This document shows, piece after piece, positions 5,819-13,111 of a stretch of 30,164 bases of DNA. The notes beneath the pieces were generated by a model that did no database searches, was not told the origin of the DNA, and saw nothing but the letters and a program-made list of their open reading frames with translations. Both the position numbers and the translations under genes were made by a program. Where the stretch lies: contig DBWJ01000061.1 of assembly GCA_002308955.1 (NCBI GenBank), positions 14,028 to 44,191 on the forward strand. The letters run 5' to 3'. Origin of the DNA: Lachnoclostridium sp. UBA1241 (GTDB taxonomy: Bacteria; Bacillota; Clostridia; Lachnospirales; Lachnospiraceae). How positions within the stretch are numbered: position 1 is the first letter of the stretch; every line of letters begins with the position of its first letter.

Positions 5819-8146
5819 TTATCGCGTAATGGCGGTAGTCCAGTACTCCTGATTATACAGGTCCGTAAGGCGATACAGAATCTTTACGTTGTAATCCTTC
5901 AGTTCCACGTCGGATACCTGCATGTTGTCGGTAGCCGTCATCGTCTCGCCGAGGTAATAGCTGTCAAGATATGTCCCGTCATAGGAATAGTAATCGCACA
6001 GGAAATCGATCTTGCTGCCGGCGGCAAGCGTCTCTATGCCCTTGGCAACCGTCTCGGTCTCGCCGTCCTTATAAACGGGAAGAACGCCGATAATGCTTCC
6101 GATTCCGTTATCATCAAAGCAGATCTGAATCTCGGAACGGGTATCGTCAACCATCGCGGGAACATAACCGAAATAGTATTCCTTACCTTCAACAACGGTG
6201 GTATCGGTATGATAGTAAGCAACCACCTGTCCGTTAATCGCCACCCAGGTCTTTTCGATATCGGCAATGAGATTTCCGTCCTTATCATAGGAAAGCACGT
6301 TGTCAAGGCCGAGGTCGATGTAGCCTTTGCCGTCATCAATAAACATATTCTTGTCTGCGGAATGAACAAGCGCCCAGTTCTCTTCCGTCAGGGAAAGAAC
6401 ATAGTCCTCTCCGACCTTCTTGAAGGAAAGGTCGCCGGTAAGCATATGCCCAGATACGTATTCCGCAAGTTCTTCCGCGTTCTGCTCCTGCAGATAAGCG
6501 GTATTGTCCGCGTTCAGTCCGTCGATGCTTCTTCCGCCTCCGAGGAAGCTTGAAAGGAGTCCGGAAAGAAGGTCACCGCTGCCGCCTCCAACAAGGGAAC
6601 TGCCGATATCGAGAAGGGATCCGACCGGGGAAGCAGAACCGCCTGCCGCAATCTGACCGCTCGTCTCAAGTGCCGCAAATTCCTTGATGCATTTCGCGTA
6701 CTCGGAATCCATACCGATCTGGTTGTAGGTACTGCAGGCGCTGTCGACGCTCGATGTCTTCTGATACGGGAAATAAATCGATACGCCGTAAGCATCGGAC
6801 ATATTCGAAGAAGTCCGGTTATACTTGACTGCGCCTTTTATGGCATTTGCAAGAGCCGTTCCCTCTTTCGTATTCATGTTGAGGGCAAGGTCTGTTAAGT
6901 CAACCTGGTCGATTTTCGTGCTCGTAGCAAACTCTCTCGTGCCGGCACGGGCGTCCGAAACCGCATCATACTCTTTATCCTTCAGTTTACCGCTTACGGA
7001 CTTTGCGAAATCGGTCAGCTTATCGGGAACCGTATAGGAAAACTCCGCAAGGTCGATCAGGGAGAGCGTCGTCTTCTGTCCTTTGCACTTGGATGCGCAG
7101 GTCGAAACGAAATCATCGATGATCATCTTACCGAGATCGGTGGATGGAATGGATGTATTCTTTCCGAGCGCGGTAAGCCAGTTCGTATAGTACCAGCCGA
7201 TACCCGGCTCCGTTTCTTCGGAGGCGATTAGATAATCGGCATAATTATCAAGCATCAGAGCCGTTTCGGCCGTTGCCATCAGACACGCGTCAAATCCGAT
7301 GATGTCAAATGTGACACCGCCGCTCTTCAGCGCATTATTGATTCCGGCAAGGTTCATGGAACCGCTTCTTACATTCTTCTCATCATAGCCGTAACCGCTT
7401 ACGGATCCGCCGCCGTGATCCCAGAGAATCAAAAAGTTCCGGCTGGCCGGATAATTGCTTGCGCAATACTTGATGAAATCCGCAAGGTTGGTCGGGTCGG
7501 TCATTGCCTTCTTGCCGAAATTCGAATTCAGCGAAGTCAGTCCGTTCGATGTGACGCGATAAATCTGATTCACGTCGGTGCTGATGCCCTTCGTCTTCCA
7601 TTGCTTGCAGCCGCCGGTGCAGACAATGATCTTAACATTGTCTCCGAAGCTTGCCTTGGCCATCTCACTGAGGTCATTGGTAGCCATTCCGTATTTGGAT
7701 TCCAGGTCGGTACCGCACATGTAAATCATAATGGTGACGGTATCGTTGCCGTTTCCCTTTAATACGGTTCTCTTGGCACGGGCGCCCTTGACAACGGTGT
7801 TGTCCACTTTCTGTGTGGGAGCGGGTGTCGCATATGACTCAACCTGCTGCTCATCCCCGGAAGGGTCCTCCGAAGATCCGCCGAGAAATCCGCTCAGAAG
7901 ACTTCCGAGATTTCCCTTAGAGCCGAGAAGCAGCATAAGAATAATAATGATCAGCGAACCGCCGCCGACAGCAGCGCGTTTCGCACCGTTTCCGCCTGAG
8001 CCCGACCCGCCGGCCGGACGAATGCTGTTACCGGACCCGAAGCCCTGTCCCACCGGACCGGTTCCGAGACCGTCTCCTCTTTTATGAACGTCGGCACCTG
8101 AGCCGGTGACGTTTTTCTTCCTTCCGGAAGGTCTGTTGTCATTCAT
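5819..8146 (-). CDS. membrane-anchored clostripain-like cysteine peptidase (family C11)
   Basis: A 775-residue protein. The N-terminal 60 residues are Gly-rich and basic with the stretch HKRGDGLGTGPVGQG (21-35). A short hydrophobic segment (about 58-75) follows, then a Pro/Thr linker (about 100-115). The peptidase domain spans about 134-490. His244 in LWDHGGG and Cys288 in GFDACLMA are the catalytic pair of the C11/caspase-like fold. A second Gly/Ser-rich hydrophobic stretch (500-540) precedes a C-terminal domain of unknown type (about 545-775). C11 enzymes usually cut after Arg or Lys and self-activate by cleavage. The start at 8146 has AGGAGGT upstream. An in-frame extension of 16 codons lies over the promoter region and is rejected. 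It is the first gene of a three-hydrolase operon. Confidence 0.87.
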   Translation of the reverse strand: MNDNRPSGRKKNVTGSGADVHKRGDGLGTGPVGQGFGSGNSIRPAGGSGSGGNGAKRAAVGGGSLIIIILMLLLGSKGNLGSLLSGFLGGSSEDPSGDEQQVESYATPAPTQKVDNTVVKGARAKRTVLKGNGNDTVTIMIYMCGTDLESKYGMATNDLSEMAKASFGDNVKIIVCTGGCKQWKTKGISTDVNQIYRVTSNGLTSLNSNFGKKAMTDPTNLADFIKYCASNYPASRNFLILWDHGGGSVSGYGYDEKNVRSGSMNLAGINNALKSGGVTFDIIGFDACLMATAETALMLDNYADYLIASEETEPGIGWYYTNWLTALGKNTSIPSTDLGKMIIDDFVSTCASKCKGQKTTLSLIDLAEFSYTVPDKLTDFAKSVSGKLKDKEYDAVSDARAGTREFATSTKIDQVDLTDLALNMNTKEGTALANAIKGAVKYNRTSSNMSDAYGVSIYFPYQKTSSVDSACSTYNQIGMDSEYAKCIKEFAALETSGQIAAGGSASPVGSLLDIGSSLVGGGSGDLLSGLLSSFLGGGRSIDGLNADNTAYLQEQNAEELAEYVSGHMLTGDLSFKKVGEDYVLSLTEENWALVHSADKNMFIDDGKGYIDLGLDNVLSYDKDGNLIADIEKTWVAINGQVVAYYHTDTTVVEGKEYYFGYVPAMVDDTRSEIQICFDDNGIGSIIGVLPVYKDGETETVAKGIETLAAGSKIDFLCDYYSYDGTYLDSYYLGETMTATDNMQVSDVELKDYNVKILYRLTDLYNQEYWTTAITR

Positions 8147-8189
8147 TACGATTACCTCCTTATGACAAAAAGGTATACATACACTCTTT

Positions 8190-8218
8190 ATCATACCACA
8201 ATTTCAAAATCGCTTCAA
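8190..8218 (-). promoter_or_regulatory. sigma-A-type promoter of the three-hydrolase operon
   Basis: On the minus strand TTGAAG (8213-8218) and TATGAT (8190-8195) are separated by exactly 17 bases. The predicted start of transcription is about 35-40 bases before the C11 peptidase ATG. The promoter begins just after the ftsZ terminator, so this operon is transcribed independently of the division genes. Confidence 0.7.
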
Positions 8219-8220
8219 GA

Positions 8221-8254
8221 TATAAAAGAAAGAACCGCAGGTCGCGGTTCTCTC
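8221..8254 (-). terminator. intrinsic terminator of ftsZ
   Basis: AGAACCGC and GCGGTTCT (8231-8238 and 8244-8251) form an 8-bp stem with a 5-base loop. Outer pairs extend it to 11 bp with one G-T wobble. On the minus strand it is followed by TTTCTTTTAT. It lies about 25 bases after the ftsZ stop codon. Confidence 0.85.
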
Positions 8255-8279
8255 TCAATCACACTATACAAAAAGCGAA

Positions 8280-9554
8280 TTATTTCTTGTTCTTCTGCAG
8301 GAACTCCGGAATCTTAATTCCGCTGCTCTGGGTTTCCTTCGTCTCGGGCTTCTGATATGCAGAAGCGGTCTCCTGTGCGGGAGCGGAAACGAATACGGGC
8401 TTCGGTGTGGAAACCACCGGGCTCGGAGCGGGAGCTGCTGCCGGTGCAGGCTGCGTTACGGGCTTCGCAACGGTAGCCGCGGAACGGTTATTCATGAAAC
8501 CGAAGCCGGTGTAGCCCGGTGCTGCCGCAGTCGTTGCCTTCTTCTGGGTATTACCGCCGTAGTAATTACTGCGGGAGGAAGAGGACTGGCTGCTTCCCTT
8601 GCTGTTCTCATCAAGACCGGTTGCAATAACCGTGATACGGCACTGATCCGGAATCGTTTCATCATACATGGCGCCGAAGATAATATTGGCATCCTCACCG
8701 CAAAGCTCCTGAACGTAGGTTGCCGCTTCGTTAACCTCAATAAGGCTTACAGCGCCGGCAATCTGAAGGATAACATGGCTTGCGCCCTCGATGTTCGTCT
8801 CAAGAAGCGGGGATGTGGTAGCCTGCTTAACGGCTTCCATACACTTGTCATCTCCGGTACCGTAACCGATACCGATATGAGCGATGCCCTTGTCCTTCAT
8901 AACCGTCTGAACATCCGCGAAGTCGAGGTTGATAAGCGCGGTGTCATTAATCAGATCGGTAATGCCCTGAACACCCTGCTGGAGAACCTCATCCGCCTTG
9001 CGGAGAGCTTCCGGCATTGTGGTACGACGGTCAACGATTTCAAGGAGACGGTCGTTCGGGATTACGATCAAAGTATCAACATGCTGACGCAGTCTCTCGA
9101 TACCGGAGATTGCGTTGGCCATACGCTGCTTTGCTTCAAAACGGAACGGCTTCGTTACGATACCGACGGTAAGTACGCCGAGTTCCTTCGCAATCTGGGC
9201 TACAACGGGAGCCGCACCGGTTCCGGTACCGCCGCCCATACCGCAGGTAACAAATACCATGTCGGCACCCTTGATCATCTGGGTGAGCTCTTCCTTGCTT
9301 TCTTCCGCAGCCTTCTCACCGACATCCGGCTGAGAACCTGCGCCGAGGCCCTTCGTCAGTTTTTCACCGATCTGGATGCAGGTCGGTGCTTTACAGTTCT
9401 TCAAATGCTGACGGTCCGTATTTACACATACGAACTCAACGCACTGGATACCTTCTTCAATCATCCGGTTAACCGCATTGTTGCCGGCACCGCCGACACC
9501 GATTACGATAATTCTTGCGCCGGCTTCTCTTTCATCACCTTTAATCTCAAGCAA
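8280..9554 (-). CDS. ftsZ: cell division GTPase FtsZ
   Basis: A 424-residue tubulin homologue that forms the cytoplasmic Z ring. The GTP-binding glycines GVGGAGNNAV are at 19-28. The tubulin signature GGGTGTG is at 107-113. The T7 loop INLDFADV supplies the catalytic Asp pair. A Pro/Ala/Ser-rich linker follows. The C-terminus IPEFLQKNKK is the conserved peptide that binds membrane tethers. The start is taken as TTG at 9554 because AAGGAGG lies eight bases upstream, inside the longer frame, and the next in-frame ATG lies within the nucleotide-binding fold. It has its own promoter and terminator, so it can be expressed apart from the rest of the dcw cluster. ftsA is not adjacent. Confidence 0.96.
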   Translation of the reverse strand: MLEIKGDEREAGARIIVIGVGGAGNNAVNRMIEEGIQCVEFVCVNTDRQHLKNCKAPTCIQIGEKLTKGLGAGSQPDVGEKAAEESKEELTQMIKGADMVFVTCGMGGGTGTGAAPVVAQIAKELGVLTVGIVTKPFRFEAKQRMANAISGIERLRQHVDTLIVIPNDRLLEIVDRRTTMPEALRKADEVLQQGVQGITDLINDTALINLDFADVQTVMKDKGIAHIGIGYGTGDDKCMEAVKQATTSPLLETNIEGASHVILQIAGAVSLIEVNEAATYVQELCGEDANIIFGAMYDETIPDQCRITVIATGLDENSKGSSQSSSSRSNYYGGNTQKKATTAAAPGYTGFGFMNNRSAATVAKPVTQPAPAAAPAPSPVVSTPKPVFVSAPAQETASAYQKPETKETQSSGIKIPEFLQKNKK

Positions 9555-9562
9555 GGGTTTGT

Positions 9563-9569
9563 CCTCCTT
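9563..9569 (-). promoter_or_regulatory. ribosome binding site that sets the ftsZ TTG start
   Basis: AAGGAGG on the minus strand is followed by eight bases and then TTG. A U-rich run stands just upstream in the mRNA. The strong site compensates for the weak start codon and rules out the longer reading frame, which would translate through it. Confidence 0.8.
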
Positions 9570-9614
9570 AAAAAAATATATCAAAAAATCGGATGTGCAT
9601 AAAAATCTAATACT

Positions 9615-9643
9615 ACTATAGTACGAAAAAGCGTGAGATGCAA
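9615..9643 (-). promoter_or_regulatory. sigma-A-type promoter of ftsZ
   Basis: On the minus strand TTGCAT (9638-9643) and TATAGT (9615-9620) are separated by 17 bases in the 152-base gap between divIB and ftsZ. The 9-mer TACTTGCAT around the -35 box is the same as in the mraZ promoter. The predicted leader is about 55 bases. The gap shows no convincing terminator for the upstream genes. Confidence 0.75.
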
Positions 9644-9706
9644 GTAGAATTTATAAAAAACTTGATTTTTCTGCATTTTTTCTACACTTGACTACTTTTT
9701 CGGTTT

Positions 9707-10495
9707 TTATTCTACAGACTGTCTTTCTATAACAGTAGCATTTACATTATCCGTATCATTTTCAACATTTTCCATGTGAAAATGATATTTTACCGGTCTT
9801 CCGCCGATCTGGTCCAGAATTCCGCGTATCATTCCGATCTGAACATCGTATGTTTCCCTCGTTCCGAGGTCAAAACGGTTATCATCACAAAGCAGATACA
9901 CTTCGTTGTCTTCCCCGAAATGAATCTCTTCTGCAGTAATTTCATATTTCTGCAGCTGTCGTACAAGATTCATGACAACACGGGCCAGATCCGACCTCTG
10001 TGTCCGGAATTCCTTATAGAGGGTTACTTCGGTATAAGTTAAGCCGGTAATCACCGGCAGCTTTTCAACGTTTTCTTTTTTGGAGGCTACAACCACGCCG
10101 TCGGTATCAAAATAGAAATAGTTTCCCATCTCATAGATACATCCGATCGGCATTTTCTCATATGCGCGTATCTCAATGATTCCTTCATCGGTCACATTTA
10201 CCGTAATCTTCTCGAGGTACGGAAGCGTTTCCGCCTTCTTGTATTTGTAATACCACTTGGCGAGAATCCAGTAATTCTTGTACCATTTGTCGAGGGTGTA
10301 ATCACGAATCTCCTCTTCGGAATACCGCCCGCTCATTCCGACAACCGTAACGACTACATCCTTCTCCCGGTCAATTTTGTACTTCTTTTTGAACCATACG
10401 AGAAAGATTACGACGAGAAGAATTCCGACGAGAATTCCGATTCCGACCTTCAGAAGACGGATGGTTCGTTTTTCCAGTTTTACTATCTTAGCCAT
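9707..10495 (-). CDS. divIB: cell division protein DivIB/FtsQ
   Basis: A 262-residue single-pass membrane protein. Residues 1-11 are basic, the transmembrane helix spans about 12-34, and an extracellular POTRA-like region follows from about 47. The beta domain contains YFDTDGVVVA and LPVITGL (about 127-153), typical of FtsQ/DivIB. A Lys/Tyr-rich part at 69-89 is characteristic only of its relatives. The family bridges FtsL/DivIC and the septal synthase. It lies 20 bases after ftsW. The ribosome binding site is weak (GAAGAG). The sequence is poorly conserved in this family, so the call rests on topology, motifs and the position before ftsZ. Confidence 0.85.
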   Translation of the reverse strand: MAKIVKLEKRTIRLLKVGIGILVGILLVVIFLVWFKKKYKIDREKDVVVTVVGMSGRYSEEEIRDYTLDKWYKNYWILAKWYYKYKKAETLPYLEKITVNVTDEGIIEIRAYEKMPIGCIYEMGNYFYFDTDGVVVASKKENVEKLPVITGLTYTEVTLYKEFRTQRSDLARVVMNLVRQLQKYEITAEEIHFGEDNEVYLLCDDNRFDLGTRETYDVQIGMIRGILDQIGGRPVKYHFHMENVENDTDNVNATVIERQSVE

Positions 10496-10515
10496 ACTCT
10501 TCTATTCTCAAAATC

Positions 10516-11712
10516 CTAAAAAATCGCGTCATATTCAATCTGGTCGGACACATTCAGAACGAGCCCGATTTCAAGCATCAGAAACAGCAGGGAACTGCCG
10601 CCGTAACTGACAAAGGGAAGCGGAATTCCTGTCGAAGGAATCGTATTCGTAACTACGGCAATATTCAAAATCGCCTGAAGCGCGATCTGCACAAAAACAC
10701 CGACGGTGATCAGCGAACCGAACAGGTCAGGAGCATTGGCCGCAATCTTATAAAGACGTACCAGAAGGATCACGTACATGGCAATCAAAAACAGCCCGCC
10801 GACGATTCCGAGTTCTTCCACGATACAGGTGAAAATCATATCGGTATGAACCTCCGGAATGTACCCGAGTTTCTGAATACTGTTTCCGAGACCTTTGCCG
10901 AACCAGCCGCCGCTTGCGATTGCGTAAAGTCCCTGAAGGATCTGATATCCGCCGGGCGTGTTCTCGATGTCCTTCCAGACCTGTACACGCGCAGCGCGGT
11001 AACCGACCAGCTTGATAAAGATGATTCCGACCGCGAGAACGATGACAAATGAGACGAGATAATACCAGTTTTTACGGCTCGCAACGAAAGGAACGATGAA
11101 TACGATACCGATCATGATCGCAGCAGTCGTCAGGTTCTCTCTCGCCACCAGAATGATGATCGGGGCAGTAAAGAACAGTACCCTGAGGAAACCGGTTGCA
11201 CGGTCGAGTTTCTTCGGAGAAACGAAAACGATGAAGGCAACCATAAGGATCAGCATCAGTTTCGACAATTCCGAAGGCTGAAGTTTGAAGAATTTTCCGA
11301 CGGCGAACCAGCGGTTGGAACCGTTCGTTCCGTCTCCGCGGATCAGCACGAGAAACTGAAGGATCAGACAGATGACAAAGCCGATGATCAGCAGGTTCGT
11401 GCGGAATTTCTTAACGCCGAAGCGTGCGATATAAATGTGATAATCAATCTTCGAAACAAGAATCATCAGGACAAGACCGATTAATGCGTATTTTCCCTGA
11501 TTCCGTACGAAAAGCGTCGCGTCATCGTAGTATTTCGTAGCATTGTAGGCACTGATACTGTAGATCATGACCAGACCGAATACGATCAAAAAGACCACGA
11601 TGAAAAGAAGCGTGTAGTCAAAATACCGCTTCGGCTTGATTTCAATTCGTTCATCTTTCCGACCGCCGTCTTCCTTGCGGAATACGTTTTTGATTGAAAA
11701 GTCCTTCGCCAC
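10516..11712 (-). CDS. ftsW: septal peptidoglycan polymerase FtsW (SEDS family)
   Basis: A 398-residue polytopic SEDS glycosyltransferase that polymerises lipid II together with the class B PBP. Family motifs seen are KLQPSELSKL (143-152), GLYAIASGGWFGKGLG (261-276), HTDMIF (289-294), EELG (299-302) and IPLPFVSYGGSS (363-374). The site of the catalytic Asp, usually DPxGxGYQ, reads ENTPGGYQ here (250-257), with Asp248 two residues earlier. The N-terminal 29 residues are charged and cytoplasmic. The start is taken as GTG at 11712, with GAGGT seven bases upstream. A TTG nine codons earlier abuts the murD stop and has no good site. It probably depends on murD translation. Confidence 0.93.
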   Translation of the reverse strand: MAKDFSIKNVFRKEDGGRKDERIEIKPKRYFDYTLLFIVVFLIVFGLVMIYSISAYNATKYYDDATLFVRNQGKYALIGLVLMILVSKIDYHIYIARFGVKKFRTNLLIIGFVICLILQFLVLIRGDGTNGSNRWFAVGKFFKLQPSELSKLMLILMVAFIVFVSPKKLDRATGFLRVLFFTAPIIILVARENLTTAAIMIGIVFIVPFVASRKNWYYLVSFVIVLAVGIIFIKLVGYRAARVQVWKDIENTPGGYQILQGLYAIASGGWFGKGLGNSIQKLGYIPEVHTDMIFTCIVEELGIVGGLFLIAMYVILLVRLYKIAANAPDLFGSLITVGVFVQIALQAILNIAVVTNTIPSTGIPLPFVSYGGSSLLFLMLEIGLVLNVSDQIEYDAIF

Positions 11713-11719
11713 AGTCTGT

Positions 11720-11724
11720 ACCTC
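11720..11724 (-). promoter_or_regulatory. ribosome binding site supporting the ftsW GTG start
   Basis: GAGGT on the minus strand is followed by seven bases and then GTG. It lies just inside the longer reading frame and favours the internal GTG over the upstream TTG. Confidence 0.6.
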
Positions 11725-11739
11725 TAGTTTCGTAAGCAA

Positions 11740-13101
11740 TTAATCGGGAAGCGACCGAACCAGCTTCTTAAAGATTTCGCCGCGTTCCTCGTAGTTTTTG
11801 AACATGCCCCAGCTGGCGCAGCACGGAGAAAGCAAAACGGCTTCTCCCGGAATCGCATGCTCGGCTGCGGTTTTCACCGCTTCTTCCATGGAATTCACCC
11901 GAATAATTTCGTTAAATCCCATTCTTCTTGCGGTTTGCTCAATCTTATCCGCAGTCTGTCCCATCAGAAGAAGGAGCTTGATCCTTCCGCCGAAGGAAGC
12001 AATCCATTCGTCATAAGAGGAGCCTTTGTCATACCCTCCTCCGATCAGGATGGTCGGACGGTCCATGGCCTTTACCGCCTGGATGGACGCATCCGGATTG
12101 GTTCCCTTGGAATCATTATAATACATGACACCCTTCTTCGTTGCAGTATACTCTATCCTGTGTTCGACCGCAACAAAGTTTCTTAATGCCTCACGGATCA
12201 GATCCATCGGAACATTCATGGAAATACCTGCGGCAATGGCTGCCATCGCATTTTCGTAGTTATGCTTTCCGATGATGTTCAGCTCGTGAACGTCGATTAC
12301 CGTTTCTTCGGTAAGGCCGTCATTGTAAACAATCTTATCTCCGACAAGATACAGGCCGCGCTTTAAAATCCTGGCGCTTGAGAACCAGAATACCTTTGTA
12401 TGAAGGAGCTTTGAGCCTGCATGCAGTCTCTCGTCTTCGTAATTCAGGATGCAAACCTCACCGGGAGTCTGATTTTTCGCTACATTAAACTTCGCGGCGG
12501 TGTACGCTTCCATCGTGTGATGGCGGTTCAGGTGGTCCGGCGTGATGTTAAGGATCATGCTTACGCAAGGATGGAATTCTTCGATGGATTCCAGCTGAAA
12601 ACTGCTCATTTCGGCAACCGTAACGCTGTCATCGGTCATTTCCTTAGCATAGTCCGTATACGGTGTACCGATATTTCCGACAACGAAAACGCTCTCAAAA
12701 TACAGCTTCATAATTTCGCCTGTAAGTGCCGTCGTTGTTGTCTTTCCGTTGGTTCCGGTAACTGCGATCAGCTTTCCCTTCGCAAACCGGTACGCGAGCT
12801 CTACCTCGCCCCATATCGGAATGTTTCTCTCGCGGAGCCGGTTCAGATAATCAAGATCTGCGGGAACGCCCGGGCTTATGATAATCAGTTCCGCACTCTC
12901 CTCAAGATCCTTCGGAAACTCGCCGGTACGGATATCTCCGTCATAAAGAACACCGAGTTTCTTCTTAACATCTTCGAGATTCATCTGCTCGTTACTGTCG
13001 TAAAGCGTAATGTTTGCGCCTTCTCCGCTCAAAAGTCTGCAGGCGGATATTCCGCTCTTTCCTGCTCCGATAACTACTACTTTTTTGTCCTTGAGATTCA
13101 T
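11740..13101 (-). CDS. murD: UDP-N-acetylmuramoyl-L-alanine--D-glutamate ligase
   Basis: A 453-residue Mur ligase of usual MurD length that adds D-glutamate to UDP-MurNAc-L-Ala in the cytoplasm. The N-terminal Rossmann part has VVVIGAGKSGISA (8-20). The ATP-binding loop GTNGKTTT is at 116-123. NDSKGTNPDA in the middle domain and LLSPCCASWGMFKNYEERG near the C-terminus are MurD hallmarks. The start is ATG with AAGGAG five bases upstream. That site overlaps the stop codon of the PBP gene, so the two genes are probably translationally coupled. mraY, which often precedes murD, is not here. Confidence 0.95.
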   Translation of the reverse strand: MNLKDKKVVVIGAGKSGISACRLLSGEGANITLYDSNEQMNLEDVKKKLGVLYDGDIRTGEFPKDLEESAELIIISPGVPADLDYLNRLRERNIPIWGEVELAYRFAKGKLIAVTGTNGKTTTTALTGEIMKLYFESVFVVGNIGTPYTDYAKEMTDDSVTVAEMSSFQLESIEEFHPCVSMILNITPDHLNRHHTMEAYTAAKFNVAKNQTPGEVCILNYEDERLHAGSKLLHTKVFWFSSARILKRGLYLVGDKIVYNDGLTEETVIDVHELNIIGKHNYENAMAAIAAGISMNVPMDLIREALRNFVAVEHRIEYTATKKGVMYYNDSKGTNPDASIQAVKAMDRPTILIGGGYDKGSSYDEWIASFGGRIKLLLLMGQTADKIEQTARRMGFNEIIRVNSMEEAVKTAAEHAIPGEAVLLSPCCASWGMFKNYEERGEIFKKLVRSLPD

Positions 13102-13111
13102 ATGCGCTCCT

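Noticed and set aside
8147..8194. 16-codon N-terminal extension of the C11 peptidase
   Set aside because: It overlaps the promoter region and its start lies at the -10 box, while AGGAGGT points to the ATG at 8146.
9644..9706. Possible terminator between divIB and ftsZ
   Set aside because: Only A/T-rich sequence and poor stems are visible; read-through from divIB into ftsZ cannot be excluded.
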